From Fragilariopsis cylindrus CCMP1102 (taxonomy: Eukaryota > Bacillariophyta > Bacillariophyceae > Bacillariales > Bacillariaceae), in contig FMBT01000414.1 of the NCBI GenBank assembly GCA_900095095.1, positions 1-58,403 of the forward strand: a stretch of DNA of 58,403 nt, written 5' to 3'. How positions within the stretch are numbered: the first letter of the stretch is position 1; each line of letters starts with the position of its first letter. Positions 46,469 through 58,313 of the stretch are shown here, in pieces. A program made the translations under genes and the position numbers. Under the pieces are notes generated by a model. It was not told where the DNA came from. It ran no database searches and saw nothing but the letters and a program-made list of their open reading frames with translations.

Positions 46469-47265
46469 TCATTTACTTCCTAGGTTGTTGAAGTTCTCAA
46501 ATGTCGATTCGAAGATTCCTTCTGGAGTTAATCGTAATCGATACAATTGTTTCTTCTCTTCACCTAACTTTCTTGTAGAACCCTGTGGAATATTATTTAA
46601 TAATAATACTAAATCATTCCTGATTACAATTCTGTAAAGGATCATCATCATTACGTTTCGACTTCGACTTCGATGGAATGATTTTCGTATCAATCCATAC
46701 CATATATCGATTGATGGATGTGTCCACAAACGTCTAGAACGGAATTCTGACTGCTAATAAAATGCTAGCCGTCCATCACCACTATCAGAAAACCTTGTCA
46801 AATTTTGTACTATGGTATCATAATCATCATCGATATTTGCTATTGGTGCTGATGTAATGTTAATATTATTATTGCGACGTTAATATTCATCAATACATTA
46901 TTTACGAAAAATTGATTTCTGTTTTACTGGTAAAGCATTAATTTCTTTTTGGAGACTTCACAAATTATCAACAACAACATTCAAATTCACATTTACTTCT
47001 GGTGATGATACTAAAGTTTGATTGTATATTTGATTTTGGTATTGGTTCTGTTGTAAGTACAACAGCATCATACAATGTCTCATTATTATACTCAAAATGG
47101 AATACACATTGTGATTTTTCTAATAATCCCAATTGAATCTTCGTTACAATGACAACTTCAGCTTTATAATCGGTATAGTAATCGGTATTGTCATCGTTAT
47201 CGTTGTTGTTGTTGTTGATGGGATTCTCCTTGTTTATTACGGTGATTGTTCCGTTTCTCTGTTCT
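46469..47265 (-). pseudogene. Decayed protein gene with several stops and frame changes
   Basis: Coding-like sequence continues on the minus strand for about 800 nt. It begins LLEQRNGTITVINKE, includes poly-Asn, then VIVTKIQLGLLEKSQCVFHF and TLYDAVVLTTEPIPKSNIQ. After a frame change comes SSPEVNVNLNVVVDNL, stop, SLQKEINALPVKQKSIFRK, stop, CIDEY, stop, then NITSAPIANIDDDYDTIVQN. After another change come SDSGDGRLAFY, stop, RSRRLWTHPSIDIWYGLIRK, and finally LRLTPEGIFESTFENFNNLG to 46469. Unlike the other broken genes here, it has at least four internal stops as well as shifts, so real decay is likely. Family not recognised. It lies divergent to the TrpRS gene. Confidence 0.5.
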
Positions 47266-47581
47266 AGAAGTCAAGTTCTTGCTATTTTGATTATCATACA
47301 CAATGTCTGTAACGTAGATCCAATTACAACGCCATTTCTTCATTTATTTATATCTTTCGAAAAACAAGCGACGTCTGTCCCCAACCCCACCCGAAACATT
47401 CATGTGCGTATTTTACGCGTGAAACAACAACACAACAACACAAAAAGTCAAGTTATCCCAGTTGCGGGGTAGATTATTACCCCTGAGTTATCCGACATGT
47501 TTTATTTTAAATCTGAACATACAATTTAGAATTACACTCGCAGCGAAAGCCTCCAAGAAATATCTCCAACTTCAAACTACT

Positions 47582-49817
47582 ATGACGGAAGACACTGCTA
47601 ATATCAAAAATGAGGAGGAACAGAAAGTTGCCGCTACTACTACCAATAAAGATGAAAGTAAAAAGAAAAAGAAGAGAGTGATTGTGCGACCTCCTTGTCC
47701 TCCTGCAGTTTCCACCGGATACCTAATTTTACGTGGTGTCCTGCAAAGTTTAGTTGGTGCTAGCATGGACGAAGCCGTTGTTTCGCTGTTGCAGCCTACA
47801 TATATCAAAGAAAACGTCCCGTCGGGAAAGTTCTCCATCAATTTTGGGAAGAAACTTGGATCTTGTGAGTTGGATTTACCGGAGGAAGATGAATCACCGA
47901 CGTCAATTGCTGACTTTTGGAAGACCCTCCAAATTGCATTGGATCGAATCATCGCAGAGGACATTCCAATTGTCACAAGCGATTCAATTCCCAAAGAACA
48001 AGCCCTGAAAGATTACGGAGAAGGAATTCTCAATGGTGGTATTCAAAAAAATAAGGCTTCCGATCTTTTGCCGTGCTGCTCGATATCGGGTATTGTGTTG
48101 GCCGTGCCGCCTAGTATCCCCTACGCTACAACGGGATCCATCAAGGGAATTGTACTAGAGACTAATCAATGCAGTATTAATGCCGGTAAGAAAGCACGCA
48201 AAGCTGAAATTACGCTCAAATTCAAAGTGGAAGAAAAAATAGATGGCAGTGGTGATGCGTCATCACCTGCATTGGCAGAAATTTTGCCTCCCGACTCTTT
48301 TTCGGAAACAGTGACTCAAGAAAGCTTGGCTAGTCTACGAAAGAATGAAATTCGTCTAAAGGAAGGACGGTTGCTAGTTGTAGCTGCGGCAACAGAAAAA
48401 GACCAAAAAGAAAAGGATTCTACTAATGACGAAGAGGCAGCGGGCAAAGATAGTAACGAAGAAATGGTTGTTAATGCTTTTGAAGTCAAGGGTGAAATTG
48501 ATTACACTAAGTTGGTGGACGACTTTGGTTCCACACTAATCGATGATCCTCTTATGAAACGTATTGAAGCTTACGCAGTTGGAAAGGGCAATGTTACAAA
48601 ACTTCATCGTTTTCTACGACGGGGCATTTACTTTTCTCACCGTGACATGAACGCCATTATGGATTGTATAGAAAAGGGAAAACCAATGTATTTATACACC
48701 GGTCGAGGTCCCAGCTCATCATCGATGCATATCGGCCATTTGATCCCTTTTTTGTTCACACAGTGGCTGCAGAAGGCGTTCAATGTTCCGTTGGTAGTGC
48801 AAATGACAGACGACGAAAAATTCTTATTCAAGGGCAAATACGAGAACGAGACTGGAGATAACTTAGATTATTACGCTGGACTTACCATTGAAAATGCCCG
48901 TGACATTATTGCATGTGGGTTTGATTACAAAAAGACATTCTTGTTTTCCGATTTAGATTATGTTGGAACTATGTACCCCAACATTGTTCGTATTTGGAAG
49001 GCCGTCACGAATAATACTGTAAATGGCATTTTTGGTTTCGACGGTTCTGCTAATATTGGTACGTAATTGATCTGTTGATGTAACTGCAATGTACATTTCT
49101 AATTCACCGTACCAATTTCTATAATTATTACGATGAAGGAATGGTTGAACTAAATATTGTTTATTTTGCTTCTGTTCCTCTATACTAGGTAAAATCGCAT
49201 TCCCAGCGATCCAAGCCGCTCCATCTTTTGCATCGAGCTTCCCCGTGGTCCTGGAAGAACCGAATCCTCGTGGAACTAAGGCAGTGTGTTTGATTCCCTG
49301 TGCCATTGACCAGGATCCTTACTTTCGCATGACGCGAGACGTTGCTCATAAACTTGTTGGTAAGGATCATGCGATGGGCGGCAAGCCGGCCTTGATACAT
49401 TGTAAATTCTTTCCCCCGCTACAAGGCTCCAACGGCAAAATGTCCAGTAGCGACGAAAACTCGGCCATCTTTTTGACTGACACACCTGAGGAAATTGAAC
49501 GCAAAATTAAAGAGAATGCCTTTTCGGGTGGACAGGAAACGAAAAAGCTCCAAGAAGAGCTAGGTGCGAACTTAAATGATGACGTAAGCTACCAGTGGTT
49601 GTCATTCTTGTTGGAAGATGACGACGAACTTGCTCGTATTGGAGAGGACTATGGATCAGGAAGTGGTGAATATTGGTCTACGGGTAAAGTTAAGGCGCGG
49701 TTGATTGAGGTCCTTCAAGATTTAGTGGCCAAGCACCAAGAGAAGCGTGCAAAGATTACAGATGATGAAATTAGAAAGTGGATGGTGCAGCGCAGTATTC
49801 TGGTAAAGGAGGAATAG
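47582..49817 (+). CDS. Tryptophanyl-tRNA synthetase with AlaX-like N-terminal extension
   Basis: Class I synthetase that charges tRNA-Trp. Exons 47582-49058 and 49189-49817 (GTACGT...TAG, 130 nt), 701 aa from the first in-frame ATG at 47582. The catalytic part starts near residue 305: [34 protein letters not shown] (HIGH motif, about 382), [30 protein letters not shown] across the splice, and [10 protein letters not shown] (KMSKS equivalent, about 577). This eukaryote/archaeal-type core is preceded by about 300 residues without a WHEP domain. Part of that extension ([20 protein letters not shown], then [12 protein letters not shown]) resembles AlaRS/AlaX editing domains, as reported for apicomplexan TrpRS, but metal-binding His/Cys motifs are not evident. 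Probably cytosolic: no targeting peptide is seen. Confidence 0.92.
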
Positions 49818-50330
49818 AACCAAAAAACCTAGAATGAAGACAAATTGCAGTAATATTAATTATTGATTTCATATACAAATACCGGTACATTTACATTATT
49901 AAATTTTAAGAAGATATAAGAATATTAGTTTTTTTGTTTGTTTGTGATCTTGATTTATTACAGGGGTCATACTTATCACCCCTGGATTATTACTATTACA
50001 GTAGTACAAGTAGTAGCCATTTATTGTCTTCTTCAATAACAAATTTGTGTCCCCTCCAAAGTTCCCCTCCCCAATTAATGCGCGATCTTTGTTGTCAATC
50101 ATGTGCGCCGCAATATTAGCTAATACCTTGTTGTGAAAAAACACCGTGTTTCAAGTTTCAAAGATGGCTTTCCAACATTTTCATTATTTATTTGACCATG
50201 ATTTGATCAATTGACCTCACCACTTTAAATTTAATCATTATTTTATCCAATCCTTCAGTTGACACATAAACAAAGACTAACGCAAGAGCAACATCACACC
50301 TTTTAATCATCACTTAAATATTGAAATACA
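49818..50330. other. Intergenic
   Basis: No gene supported. AT-rich sequence between two plus-strand genes, presumably holding the TrpRS 3' end and the RGG-protein promoter. Confidence 0.5.
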
Positions 50331-50497
50331 ATGGCAACTCCAATGCGTTGGGCGGATTCTGATAGCGACGACAGCGAAGAAGAAGAAGAGTATAAAGCAA
50401 ACGAGGACGCATCAGTACGATCAGACGATGGACAGAAGGAGCAAATAAATAATAATCAAGCTACTACGATAACTCATTCCCAACCATCGTCACAAAG

Positions 50498-50558
<61 letters not shown>

Positions 50559-52725
50559 CATAGTCGTCAGAATAATCATCATCAATACCAGAACCAACAG
50601 AATCAGAATCAGAATCAGAATTCTTATGATTCTAAATATCACCAAAAAGGGGGGAAACAACAAGCTCATCATGGAGGAGGCGGCGGCGGAAATCATGGAG
50701 GAGGAGGAGGAGGAGGAAATGATAGACCACAGCAGCATCAGCATCACAAAAGCAGAGGAGGACCCGAGAACTGGAAGCAAATGGCAAAAGCATCTTCTCG
50801 ATTTTCATCAGGTACGTTTATTTGTGCGTTGTGAGTTGTGAGCATTTATTCTACATTATATATCTTTGTTGTTGATATTTTTGGAAAAATATCGATTGTA
50901 CGCACTGATTGAATACGATTATGTACTGAACTGGATGTTTCATACTGCGCCTATTATAATTGTAAAACAATTGTATATTCATGTAGATTCTGGAAATAAT
51001 AAATCGAGTGGTAGTATCGATGGAAGCGCCTGGATGGCTCAAAGACGGGCCAAAATGGAACAGGAGGTTGAATTACACAAAAAGAAACAGGCCGAACAAA
51101 TGCAACATCAGCAGGAAGAAAAACAAACACGTCGCAAATCACAGCTGAGCGCCCTTAAGATGGCAATGCGAGAAATTTCATTGAAACGAGAAGAAGAGAA
51201 AGCTCCATCCAAGGAAAAAACAGTATCATCTATTCCCGATAAAAAACCACCACAGGTTCAAATTTTGACGAGAAAGAGTAATAATAATAATAACAGTAAT
51301 AATGATACTGCTGCTGCTGCTGCTGCTGCTACTACCACAACTTCGAAACCTACTAATGATCATATCGATAAGAACAAGAACATCCAAATCAAGGATAAAA
51401 AAGAAGAGCAAACGAAAGGATCATGGAGACGAACATCATATTCTTCATCATCAGGAGCATCAGCACAAACAAAAACAGCAGCAACATCTTCAAATTCACC
51501 ACCACCACCAAAGTACTGCTACAGTATCGGAGAATCGCCCTCTACTTCCTCAGATCAAAACAAAAAGAACTTATCAAACAAGACAGAGCTTCGACCCGAT
51601 CGTAGTTCCATCAAATTCGGAAAGGATCGAAGTAGTATTGCTACGTCTGATAATAGTACTACGCCTACTACTACTGGTGCTACTATGGCTGAGAAAAATC
51701 CACCAAATGTTAGTTCAATCAGTAATTGCGTTGATAAGGTCAAAGAGCAGAAAACGATGACTGAAAATCAACCACTAGCTACCGATGGCAAAAGTGATGT
51801 TAAAACCCCCGAAAATAACGACGATAAACATCAACACGTCATCGTAGCATTCGATGATGCCTCTGGCCATCCTTCCACCAAAAATAAGAAGAAAAACAAC
51901 ACCAGCAACAATAATAAAAATAGAAAGAGCAAGAGCAAGACCAGTAATAATAATGATAGTAAATATGTTGCTTCTGACATCAAGACAAAGTCTTGTAATG
52001 AAAATAATATCGATGAGGAGGTTGCATCCACAAAAACATCATCATCACGTGGATCTTCAACGTTCCAGACGTCGTCGTCGTCTCGAGGTGGCGGTGGTCG
52101 TGGAGGTGGTCGTGGAGGAGGTCGTGGAGGTGGTCGTGGTCGTGGTCATAATCATAGTCGTGGCCGTGGTCGTGGTCGTGACAACAACAATAACAACAAT
52201 CCACGTCGTGGATCTGGACGTAGTGAAGGTGGAAAATCACGTCAGTCTACAGATACGACAACTAGTAACCGTGCTAGTACTGGTGCTGGTGAAAATGAGC
52301 AGTCGACAAAAGGAAAAAAAGGAGGAATGAATAATAATTCGAATAACGACAATGAAAATCGCCCTCGTAATGAAGGGGGCGGAAGATTTGGTGGTAGGGG
52401 AGGAAAACGCCGTGACTCAGAAAGAGAAAAAAACAGATCTTCTATGACAGGTAGCAATAATGGACGACCGCAGAATAGTAATGTCAAAAAAGATGAACCA
52501 TCTTCGTCATCTTCTGCATCTGGTGGACGTGGACATAGCAGCAAAGGTAGGGGAGGATCGGGGAGAGGAAGGGGGAGAGGTGGTCAGAAGAATAGCAGTA
52601 ATAGTAGGAAGGACTCCTCTGCTAAAGCTGAGAGTTCTACTGATAATGCTGCTACTGGTGGTGGCAGTGGTAGTGGTGGTACAACACCTAAACCGAAAAA
52701 TAGCTACGAGATCGGCAAGAATTAA
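50331..52725 (+). CDS. Intrinsically disordered RGG-box, poly-Asn protein (putative RNA-binding)
   Basis: Exons 50331-50811 and 50987-52725 (GTACGT...TAG, 175 nt), 739 aa. It starts MATPMRWADSDSDDSEEEEE, followed by a long AAT-encoded Asn run, Gln/Asn and Gly/His-rich stretches and ENWKQMAKASSRFSSG across the splice. Next come a helical, charged segment (SAWMAQRRAKMEQEVELHKK, about 172-235), a Ser/Thr/Lys-rich middle, and two RGG regions (GRGGGRGGGRGGGRGRGHNH and SGRGRGRGGQKN). The composition suggests a cytoplasmic RNP or translation-associated protein; no folded RNA-binding domain is visible. The family is not certain. Confidence 0.7.
50499..50557 (+). repeat. (AAT)n microsatellite encoding poly-Asn
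   Basis: About 19 AAT units inside exon 1 of the RGG-protein gene, read as a run of Asn. Length polymorphism between alleles is likely. Confidence 0.9.
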
Positions 52726-52954
52726 ACTATTATTAAAACGCCGCTAGATAATTTTCAAGTAATGTATATAATGCAGAAATTGATTTTAACTTTGGTTTCC
52801 CCGATTATTTTATTATTAATTATTATTAGTCCTGTTCTGTATATAATTTAGTTTGTATTGATCCTGTTTTAGTAAACAGTCGCAGCTATCAGTCAAGAAG
52901 CGCTATTTTTGGTTTTTGATGCGGAGCTCTTTTGCTCTGAAGAGAGCGCTCTTT

Positions 52955-52992
<38 letters not shown>

Positions 52993-53047
52993 ATGTATGT
53001 GTGTGTGTGTGAACCCCGAAGAAGCCCTAAATCGTATTATCTTATTA
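52726..53047. other. Convergent 3' region with GT microsatellite
   Basis: Between the ends of two convergent genes; contains a GT repeat at 52957-52990 continuing as imperfect GT to about 53010. No gene seen. Confidence 0.6.
52957..52990. repeat. (GT)n microsatellite
   Basis: Seventeen GT units, then TTATGTATGTGTGTGTGTGTG. Intergenic. Confidence 0.95.
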
Positions 53048-56000
53048 TTATGCCTTGGCCTTCACGCCCTTTTGTAATCGAGCCTTTTCTTTTTCATCCT
53101 TTTGCAAAGCATATTTCTCCCGCTGACGTTCTCTACACCGGAGACACTTAGTTGCTAGTCCCTTATCACCAAACGCAGCCCACGGTCGAAAGTTTTGCAG
53201 CCCTTGCACCATTTAATCTCAAGACCAGAGTTGGCAACAACCCAGACATTGACATCGCAAAGGGTGCATAGACCTTTGTTTTGGGTTGGAATAATGGCAT
53301 ACCCGCCCTTATCTCCTGCCATATTCTGACCGTTTGCGCTTCTTGAATCTTTCTTCCCGCCCAGTGGACCGTTACATTTCTTCTTGTTTCCATTAGAACA
53401 TGGACATGCCGACCCGCACATGACACAGCATCTCATTCCTTCGGGAAGATTAACAGCCTGCTTTTGAGACATGTGAACAGGGAAGTTCACTAGACTGGTA
53501 AACTCTGGTACAGTAGCTCCCTTCAACTTTTCCATATCACCCTGGAATTTGGAAGGAATAGGAGGTTTCAAAGGAACACACTTCCTCTTCGATTGAGTAA
53601 TATCCATTGGTGACATGTGATGAGGACTTGCCATTGGAGGTACCATTCCTCTGTGATGCGGACTCCACATAGGCTTCGGTCCAGATAGTCCCATCGGGGA
53701 TGTCAACGGATGATGTGATGACATGGGTTGAGGGATATGTATTGGCATAGGTGCCATGTGGGTACCTGGAGGCATCCTTCCCCTAAGATTCCGAATTCGA
53801 TCATTATGAGGTCCTGGTGGTGGATGGTTACCAAACATATGAACAAAGTCGCGTCTTTCACTATGTAGAGGGCTACGTGCAAATCCCATCCCCATGTTTG
53901 AGCCTGGATAATGTGGTGCTGAAGGTTTTGATCCAGCAAATACTGGCGTTGGAGGAAGACCATCACGTGGTGGCCCATGCGAAAAGAATTGAGGAGTGGG
54001 CTGTTTTTGTCTTCTGTCCATGAAAACACTATTTGAATGGTAAAGCTGTTCATGCTGTGCTCCTTTTGTGCCTTGCTCTTTTCCGTGAATTGATCTCTTA
54101 TCAGGTCTATCCGAATGCTGGTTTTCACGCTCATCAGAACCTGAATCACGGAAGAAAATTGGAAGGGGAGTTGTTGTTCCACCAGCACGATCCACGGACA
54201 GAGCAATTTCTGAATTTGGCGATAACATTGAAAGCCGTATACTCTCACCGTCATCCTTATCATTCTCGTCTTCGTCATTTTTCTTCTTTGACTCATGATC
54301 TTCCTTCCAGAGAGAAAAGTGTTGAGGACTAATCACCATGTTGCTAGTTGCAGACGACAAGTAAGAAGTCGTAGAGTCTGGACGTCTTCTTTCTCCTTTT
54401 TCACTGTTCTCCTCCCAACTGCAACCTGCTAGATCCTCAAGCGAAGGGGTGTCCCCTGCTATACTCCATGACAAAGAAGGTGCCATAGCAGCAAATGCTG
54501 CAGCAGAAGGTGATATTCCCGTCTCACCCGAGTGTGGTAACGGAGTAAAGGACTGACCGCGAAGATGCCTGTTCAAGGTATGTTCATCAGTCATCATTTC
54601 ATTTTGCATCATATTTGGTGGTGTTGGTGTGTCCGATATTGAACCGTGCCGTTGCTTTTCGTTTACCTCGTGCATGTCTGTTTTCACTGTTATCTTCGGA
54701 GTCATATTCCTTTTCCTGTTCGTATTTTTACTAATTGGAGTCTCGTCAACGTCATGATGATTGATAGGCGATGTTGACAAACTGAGAAAAATATTCCTAT
54801 TGGAACTTTCACCAGTTTCCTCCTGCTCAGAATCTTTCATAGAAAGCTGTCTAAAGCGAGATGACTCGGCACCGTCGATCGATTGGTCGGAAGCGTTTGC
54901 CATTCGAGCATTGCCCTTCCTCTTGAAAATCGATTGTGCATTATTGTTTCTCTCCATCGGAACTGGAGCACTGTCACTTCCTTTTCGTCTCTTTGGTGAT
55001 GCTTTTGACATTGGCATATTACCATCTACTGTGCCATCCGCTGATCAAAAAATGGAGGAAAGAAATGAAAAGAGATAGAAAATGGACGGAAAGTAGCGAT
55101 TTTGAGAGGTTGAAGATCATCGTGGGACGAATCGATATATACATATATATACATATAATTATATATGTATATAAATATACATATACACATATATACTATA
55201 CTAGTATACCATTTGATATTGATTGAACATACCTTTTGGACCTTCGTAGGAGCAGAGTGAAAATCCTCCACCACTTAAACTTGAGGTAGTCGAGTTACCA
55301 GAATTCACCCTTCGATGAGTTGGCTGCTCACCTTCGAAGATATTTACTGAGGAGCGAGCCATAGGAGGTAGATAACTCGATGTTCGTGACGATGATCTAT
55401 CACGCTTATTTGGTGATTCTGCCGTAGACTGATCTGTAGTTTTACTAGCTGTGGTTGTACTATTACTAGAACTGCTATTTGTTCTTCGGAAGGAATAAGA
55501 CAAGGGAACCGATTTATCTTTGCTCCTATCATCAACACCCTCGATTGTTCGTTTCTTTCTAGATCCATTTGTCGATTGCGACTTGTTTGATCTCTTACTC
55601 CTAGACGAAGAGATAGAATTCGAATCAGATGCTTGATGAGAATTATGGTACGACGGTGGAGGAGGTCCACTAGGATGGTATCCGATAGGAGGCGGAGGGC
55701 CAGGATATGGACCACCGTATCCACTAGGATGATATCCGGGAGGAGGAGGTCCAGGGCGTCCAGGCATATTCGGTGGATGACTGTAGTGACCATTTGGTCC
55801 ACCATAGTGACTCTGTTGACCATGGTGAGGCAAGGGTGGCATTTGATGATAATGATGCGGATGCGGACCTCGAAAGTGATCCTGAGGACCCCCGGTGTTT
55901 CCATTGTAGTAGGGATGAGGCGCATGAGGATGAGGGTATGGAGCAGGTGGTGGTGGTCCTCTTCCTCCTCCGTGCATACCATGATGATTAGCATAATGCC

Positions 56001-56376
56001 CTCCTCTTCCAGGATGAGGGGGATGATGAGGTTGGTGATGATGATGGTACGAAGGATGAAAGCCTTCATTTGGATAAGGTCTTTGTGGACGAGGAGAATG
56101 ATGAGAAACTGATGAGCCTTTCCCTTTTCTAGCATTCGGAGAAGATTTAGATTGCATAGACTTCTTTGAGATAGATGGTCCATCTCTTTCTTCACCCATT
56201 TCCCTTCGAGAAGATCTATCATCTATCCCATCATCTCGATCCTCCATCTTCACGACACTCTCTGAAGCACTCCATACTTTTCCTGTACCATTAGCCTCCA
56301 TGATCGAAGACTCTTCTTTACTCATCCCACCGATTCCCGTCGATGACGATGCTGTTTTCGTATCCCCAACTTCCAT
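53048..56376 (-). CDS. Pro/His/Gly-rich protein with C-terminal cysteine cluster (one apparent frameshift)
   Basis: Exon 1 56376-55233 and exon 2 55040 onward (GTATGT...CAG, 192 nt; intron very TA-rich). About 1045 aa. Exon 1 is disordered: HHHHQPHHPPHPGRGG, many PPPP and YHPSG repeats, then Ser-rich. Exon 2 is Ser/Lys-rich, then Pro/Met/His-rich. The C-terminus has a Cys cluster (RCCVMCGSACPCSNGNKKKC, then GLCTLCDVNVWVV and EIKWCKGCK). As written the frame ends at 53155, but the preceding frame continues FRPWAAFGDKGLATKCLRCR to a stop at 53048. Adding one base in the A run at 53193-53196 completes CxxC pairs and gives exactly 1046 codons. Probably a zinc-binding nuclear protein; function unknown. 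The ATG at 56376 is the first in frame. Confidence 0.7.
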
Positions 56377-56894
56377 TGTTAGGTTTACGAACGATTGATT
56401 TTGAAACAAAACTAACACAAAAGGAACTTCAAAAAAGTACAGTATTATAGTGTTAATAAATTCAAGATCTTGTTTGTGTTCGTTCGTGTTTAATTGTGAG
56501 GTAGGAAAATAAATAATGTAGAGGGCAGGCCCCGTAAAACATTAAGCAATCCTCAAAAATACTGTTTGTGTAAAATGTAAACGGTTTTGACGCATAAAAA
56601 GTGACGGTTTAACACATCACATAAAGTACTACACATAAAGTGACCGTTTGACTACCGGTGCGCTCCTCACCTCTCTCTCTCTCTCTCTCTCGAAAGTGCG
56701 AATAATATTTTTTAGCCGATACAGCAATCGTACAACGGAATTTGCCGCGCGAGGTGATTTTTTTTTTCAATCACGAATGAACAATAACAGAATGAATCAA
56801 TCAAAATCAATCGAATCATTCAAAATTGGTTTTTCGTTTTTCAGAGCATTTTGTCATATGTTTTCACGCTGTCGACCACAAGCTAGGACTGACC
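56377..56894. other. Divergent intergenic region
   Basis: Between the Cys-cluster gene (-) and the esterase-like gene (+). Contains several AACGGTTT/GACCGTTT (Myb-like YAACGG) motifs around 56578-56650 and a CT repeat. No gene supported. Confidence 0.45.
56671..56691. repeat. (CT)n microsatellite
   Basis: Ten CT units in the upstream region of the esterase-like gene. CT/GA tracts can act in core promoters, but nothing here shows it. Confidence 0.9.
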
Positions 56895-58313
56895 ATGGGA
56901 TCGAAGAGATACGCCTTTATTTCTGGATTATGCGTCTTGATACTATTATTTTCGACAAGGAATATCATCATCGGTAGTGTCACAGTCAGTAGAATAACTG
57001 CAGCAACCAATGAATCGGAATCCCGTTCTGCAACTATATTACTACAACACGCACAACAAGAGGACGATGGACACGATAACATAATCTATAGTAATGCGAG
57101 TAGCATAGTTCGAATCATCGAAACCGATCGAAGTCAGTCGAATTCATCTTCCCTTCCGTGGTGCACCCGAAATGAAATAAGAGTAGGATCTTGGACACCT
57201 CAAATTCTTGATAGTCCACCCTACAACCCCCGCACAGTCCATCTTATGTGTTATCCAGAAAATGAGTACAAGACAACAGGCCAATGGAAGCATACGTACG
57301 AATGGCAACCGACAGCAGCAGAAGATTGTGCTTTTTCCAACTGGAATCGTGATGAATTTTGTAGTTTAATGAAACGTACTACTATATTGGTACGTTTCTT
57401 TCACCCATAGGCCGAGAACTTTTCTCTGTTCTTGTTGTACAATATTTACTGATTACTGACTACAATTGTTCATTCATTTTTTGGTTTTCTTCTTCTTCTT
57501 CTTCTATAATGATGTGCGTAGATTATAGGAGATTCACTTAGTTTTGAACATTATCGCTCTCTTGGTCATTTGATGGGAAAACATATATCGCAATTCTCTC
57601 AACACCAATCAAAAGAGGAACAGGGGAACATTGTTAACTACGTTTGCCAAAACAAACGCGAATTGTTTATCGCCGCGACGATCTATTGTCCAATGTCAGT
57701 CAGGCTATTTTGAAGGAGGGAGCTTCCCACAAGTAATAGTGATGAATCGTGGTGCACACTATCAGAATGATACAATGCTTATGACAGGAATGATGAAAGT
57801 CGTAGAGGAATTGAAAAATTGGAAGTTACAATGCGAGATATTCAACATTACATGTCATTTGCTATGGCGAACTACTGTCCCCGGTCATCCAAACTGCGAG
57901 AAGCATGACTATAATGGACCAGTTAACGACCTATATGCTATGGAGACTATGATTAATGATCGCTCTAACTATAATAATCGAACAATTAAGTATAACTGGT
58001 ACAACTATCAACACCAAAATGAGATGGTAGTTGACATGTTGACAAAGAATCCATCATTTTTACAACAAGGGTGAACTTCACCCCCTTTCTTCCTTGAAAT
58101 AATCGATGCTTACTATTTGAAATACTTCGACCCGACGAACATCGTGCCCACCAAGGAGATTGTTTGCACAATTGTTATCCAGGAAAGCAAGATGTATACA
58201 GTCAACTACTGCTCCATTTTCTGCGAATACAACGCGGACGCAAAGATATAGATTCAATGATTGCTTGGCAAGATAACTACCATACGAGGACGAAGATCCA
58301 ACAGAAAGTATAG
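56895..58313 (+). CDS. PC-esterase / TBL-like SGNH protein, type II membrane (disrupted frame)
   Basis: Likely Golgi or secretory acyl-esterase/transferase relative acting on glycans. Exon 1 56895-57389 starts MGSKRYAFISGLCVLILLFS (signal anchor) and ends at GTACGT; exon 2 begins at 57522 with IIGDSLSFEHYRS, the GDS nucleophile block. Then come GNIVNYVC, FPQVIVMNRGAHYQND, CHLLWRTTVPGHPNCE and the C-terminal RPDEHRAHQGDCLHNCYPG, which corresponds to the DCxHWCLPG motif of plant TBL/PMR5 proteins (Asp and His kept, Trp replaced by Asn). As written, the frame breaks three times by one missing base (near 57660, in a G run near 57715, in an A run near 58121), and a TGA stands in frame at 58072-58074. 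With three bases added, exon 2 is exactly 265 codons. Pseudogene or sequence errors. Confidence 0.7.

Noticed and set aside
47462..47581. N-terminal extension of TrpRS beginning [12 protein letters not shown]
   Set aside because: It would start at TTG; the first in-frame ATG is at 47582 and the upstream residues look like 5' leader.
50490..50780. Hydrophobic poly-Ile/Ser minus-strand ORF
   Set aside because: Antisense translation of the AAT and GGA repeats in the RGG-protein gene.
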